From positions 1 to 17,192 of the forward strand of contig JAJDBA010000081.1 of the NCBI GenBank assembly GCA_029261675.1: a stretch of 17,192 bases of DNA, read 5' to 3'. Position 1 is the stretch's first letter. Every line of letters starts with the position of its first letter. The stretch comes from Nitrospinaceae bacterium. Lineage in GTDB: Bacteria; Nitrospinota; Nitrospinia; Nitrospinales; VA-1. Shown in pieces: positions 15,099-17,192 of the stretch. A program made the translations under genes and the position numbers. Below the pieces are notes generated by a model. That model was not told the DNA's origin, searched no databases, and was given only the letters and a program-made list of their open reading frames with translations.

Positions 15099-15168
15099 TA
15101 ATTTTCCAATCAAAGGTAAAATAGCGAAAATTTTTTATAGTAACCGGATAATGGGAGAGAGTGAAATT

Positions 15169-15930
15169 ATGTATAAATTGGTCCTCTTAAGGCATGGCCA
15201 AAGTCAATGGAATCTGGAAAACCGATTTACTGGGTGGACCGATGTCGACCTGACCGATCAAGGAAGAAAAGAGGCCAATGCGGCCGGTGACCTTTTTCTT
15301 AAAGAAGGTTTTACTTTTGATTTGGCCTATACCTCCGTTTTGAAACGCGCGATTCGAACTTTATGGATTGTTCTCGATAAAATGGATCTGATGTGGGTTC
15401 CCGTCATTCGCTCCTGGCAGCTCAACGAAAGACATTACGGCGCCCTGCAGGGCTTGGATAAAGCAGAAACAGCAGAAAAGCACAGTGCAGAACAGGTAAA
15501 AATCTGGCGGCGCAGTTATGCAACTCCTCCCCCTCCCCTATCTGATGACGACGAACGTCTTCCTTCCAAAGATGCCCGCTATGCTCAGGTTTCTGCAGAT
15601 TTGCTTCCTAAAACAGAAGCTTTGAAGCACACGGTCGACCGTTTCATACCTTATTGGTCAGACGAAATTGTACCTTCAATTAAAGCGGGTAAAAAAGTTT
15701 TGATCTGTGCGCATGGGAACAGCTTGCGTGCGCTGGTGAAGCATCTGGATCAGGTAAGCGATGAAGAAATTGTGGAATTAAATATTCCAACAGGAATTCC
15801 ATTGGTTTACGAACTCGATGAAAATTTAAAAGCCGTCAAACACTACTACTTGGGTGATCCTGAAGCCGCAAAAAAGGCTGCCGAAGCCGTTGCCAACCAA
15901 GCTGCTAGTGGCAGTGGCAACGAGAAATAA
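15169..15930 (+). CDS. gpmA: 2,3-bisphosphoglycerate-dependent phosphoglycerate mutase
   Basis: 253 residues from the preferred start, close to the 250 of E. coli GpmA. It interconverts 3- and 2-phosphoglycerate in glycolysis and gluconeogenesis through a phosphohistidine. The motif LLRHGQSQWN carries the nucleophile H9; R60 and E87 (LNERHYGALQG) and the second histidine H182 (AHGNSLRALVKHL) complete the active site. NRFTGWTDVDLT, AYTSVLKRAIRTLW and ELNIPTGIPLVYE are further family signatures, and no residue looks missing. An upstream ATG at 15151 would add six residues (MGESEI), but it lacks a ribosome-binding site. The ATG at 15169 has GGGAGAGAG upstream and matches the family N-terminus. 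The C-terminal tail (Ala, Gly, Ser) is poorly conserved in the family. Glutamate dehydrogenase follows 169 bases later on the same strand. Confidence 0.97.
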   Translation: MYKLVLLRHGQSQWNLENRFTGWTDVDLTDQGRKEANAAGDLFLKEGFTFDLAYTSVLKRAIRTLWIVLDKMDLMWVPVIRSWQLNERHYGALQGLDKAETAEKHSAEQVKIWRRSYATPPPPLSDDDERLPSKDARYAQVSADLLPKTEALKHTVDRFIPYWSDEIVPSIKAGKKVLICAHGNSLRALVKHLDQVSDEEIVELNIPTGIPLVYELDENLKAVKHYYLGDPEAAKKAAEAVANQAASGSGNEK

Positions 15931-16099
15931 TTCGTTGCGCCGATGAATTTTTTGTCAGCTAGAAACATCCAGATCAAATTCTCTAACTCGACTTTACAGG
16001 GGTTTCGATATATCATCTATGGACCGCAATATGAAAGCGTCCCTCTTCCAAAAAAACAAGTGGATGCGGATTCTAAAATTCTATTAGGGGAAAACGATT

Positions 16100-17192
16100 A
16101 TGTCTCTACCCGCTGATAAAGAAGTAAGCTTTCGAGAAAGTGTCAACCTCTGCTGCGATATGGCTATGGGAACACTGGATATCCCAGAGGGCATGTCCAA
16201 ATACATCCGAAATGTTAATAACGTTTATCAAGTTCGGTTTCCTGTCCAAATAAAAGGCGAAATTGAGACGTTCATCGGTTGGAGAGCGGTTCACAGTGAC
16301 CACAGATTGCCGGCGAAAGGTGGAATCCGTTTTGCTCCCTCTGTAAATCAGGATGAAGTAGAAGCCTTGGCGGCTTTGATGTCCTATAAATGTGCTTTGG
16401 TCGATGTTCCCTTTGGAGGGTCCAAAGGCGGACTCCTAATAGATCCGAAAAAATATGAACGCGATGACATGGAGCGCATAACCCGGCGTTTTGCCTATGA
16501 GTTGATTCAGAAAGATTATATCAGCTCATCAACCAATGTCCCGGCACCCGATATGGGTACTGGTCAGCGAGAGATGGCATGGATTGTCAGCACCTACGCT
16601 TCACACCGCCCAGGTGATATCAATCATCTCGCTTGCGTTACAGGAAAGCCAGTAACAATGGGAGGAATCCAGGGGCGCGTAGAAGCAACCGGACGCGGCG
16701 TTGTGTTTGGTCTACGTGAATTTTTCCGCCATCCGGAAGATGTTAAAAATGCCAATTTGGATGGAAATTCGATGGAAGGCAAAACGGTTATTATCCAGGG
16801 ATTAGGAAATGTCGGTTATTACACCGCTAGTATTTTGCAGGATGAGGACAGGGCAAAAATCATTGCTATCCTGGAATGGGATGGTGGTTTGTACGACCCC
16901 AATGGCATCGACGTTCAGGACGTTCATCAATATAAAGCAGATAATAACGGTGGTGTTAAGGGCTACACCAAAGCACAGTATTTTGAAGATGGTAAGGTGT
17001 TGCTCGAAAAGGAATGCGACATCCTCATCCCCGCGGCAATGGAAGCGGTGATAAACCGTACCACCGCAGCAAATATAAAAGCAAAGGTTATTGCCGAAGC
17101 GGCAAATGGACCAGTTACCTTCGCTGCCGAAGCTTTGCTTAAAGAAAAAGGTACGGTTATCATCCCCGATGTTTATTTAAACGCTGGTGGCG
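16100..17192 (+). CDS. Glutamate dehydrogenase, Glu/Leu/Phe/Val dehydrogenase family (3' truncated by window end)
   Basis: 364 complete codons are visible and no stop is reached, so the C-terminus is outside the window. The enzyme reversibly deaminates glutamate to 2-oxoglutarate and ammonia with NAD(P). The N-terminal substrate domain holds RLPAKGGIRFAP (K73), SYKCALVDVPFGGSKGG (K97, K109) and NVPAPDMGTG (D151), the four positions used for substrate binding and catalysis in the family. The Rossmann domain begins VIIQGLGNVG (230-239) and continues with AILEWDGGLYDPNGID; E259 near the end of the second strand hints at NAD rather than NADP, an inference only. ILIPAAMEAVI and IAEAANGP follow as in other members. 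The ATG has AGGGG nine bases upstream. Leucine or phenylalanine dehydrogenase is a less likely alternative. Confidence 0.93.
   Translation, partial: MSLPADKEVSFRESVNLCCDMAMGTLDIPEGMSKYIRNVNNVYQVRFPVQIKGEIETFIGWRAVHSDHRLPAKGGIRFAPSVNQDEVEALAALMSYKCALVDVPFGGSKGGLLIDPKKYERDDMERITRRFAYELIQKDYISSSTNVPAPDMGTGQREMAWIVSTYASHRPGDINHLACVTGKPVTMGGIQGRVEATGRGVVFGLREFFRHPEDVKNANLDGNSMEGKTVIIQGLGNVGYYTASILQDEDRAKIIAILEWDGGLYDPNGIDVQDVHQYKADNNGGVKGYTKAQYFEDGKVLLEKECDILIPAAMEAVINRTTAANIKAKVIAEAANGPVTFAAEALLKEKGTVIIPDVYLNAGG

Noticed and set aside
15151..15168. Upstream ATG of gpmA adding six residues
   Set aside because: It lacks a Shine-Dalgarno; the purine-rich GGGAGAGAG inside this stretch fits as the ribosome-binding site for the ATG at 15169, which matches the family N-terminus.
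15943..16116. A 57-codon ORF between gpmA and glutamate dehydrogenase, overlapping the latter's start
   Set aside because: No ribosome-binding site, no recognisable product, and it runs 17 bases into the well-supported dehydrogenase start; most likely chance.
1..17192. CRISPR array, insertion sequence, prophage or integron signature
   Set aside because: No regularly spaced direct repeats, transposase, integrase or tRNA-end duplication could be found on either strand.

Overview
The window suggests a Gram-negative, moderately AT-rich bacterium. It encodes a signal-peptide-bearing protein that looks like an outer-membrane barrel, a sigma-54-type activator, HAMP and HD-GYP-like signalling proteins, and the conserved folD, xseA, xseB, tlyA and gpmA genes. 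The combination, with several TMTC-like membrane/TPR proteins, would fit a marine Nitrospinota- or deltaproteobacteria-like lineage. That placement is a low-confidence guess: no marker gene fixes the taxon.

Layout. Positions 1-407 hold the tail of a membrane HAMP protein. Positions 629-1528 encode a putative outer-membrane protein. A tRNA-Leu(CAA) lies on the minus strand at 1618-1704, with a plausible promoter. Positions 1819-7777 (minus) are one tightly packed operon of three paralogous polytopic membrane proteins with C-terminal TPR arrays of 8, 6 and 4 repeats in transcription order. Divergent from it, across an AT-rich 251-bp gap, is a GAF/AAA+/Fis activator (8029-9519). It is followed on the plus strand by folD (9586-10428) and xseA (10445-11863). 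A convergent two-CBS-domain gene (11875-12231, minus) separates xseA from xseB (12316-12555). xseB overlaps the start of tlyA (12545-13335), whose reading frame breaks at a run of nine A. Positions 13332-14811 (minus) encode an unrecognised 118-aa protein and a degenerate HD-GYP protein. A 357-bp non-coding region with nested inverted repeats then precedes gpmA (15169-15930) and a glutamate dehydrogenase gene that runs off the end (16100 onward).

How the genes work together. folD (one-carbon folate metabolism), xseA/xseB (exonuclease VII) and tlyA (rRNA 2'-O-methylation) form a housekeeping cluster. gpmA and glutamate dehydrogenase serve central carbon and nitrogen metabolism. The three TMTC-like proteins are the least ordinary part. 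Their membrane domains resemble GT-C glycosyltransferases and their TPRs probably face the periplasm, so a role in protein glycosylation or envelope assembly is a reasonable inference but unproven. One of the three has lost the second acidic residue of the putative catalytic pair.

There is no CRISPR array, insertion sequence, integrase or prophage signature. The points most worth checking are the TMTC-like triplet with a possible pseudoenzyme, the tlyA frameshift at an in-phase A_AAA_AAC site, the HD-GYP protein without its HD dyad, and a hairpin sequence shared by two distant intergenic regions.
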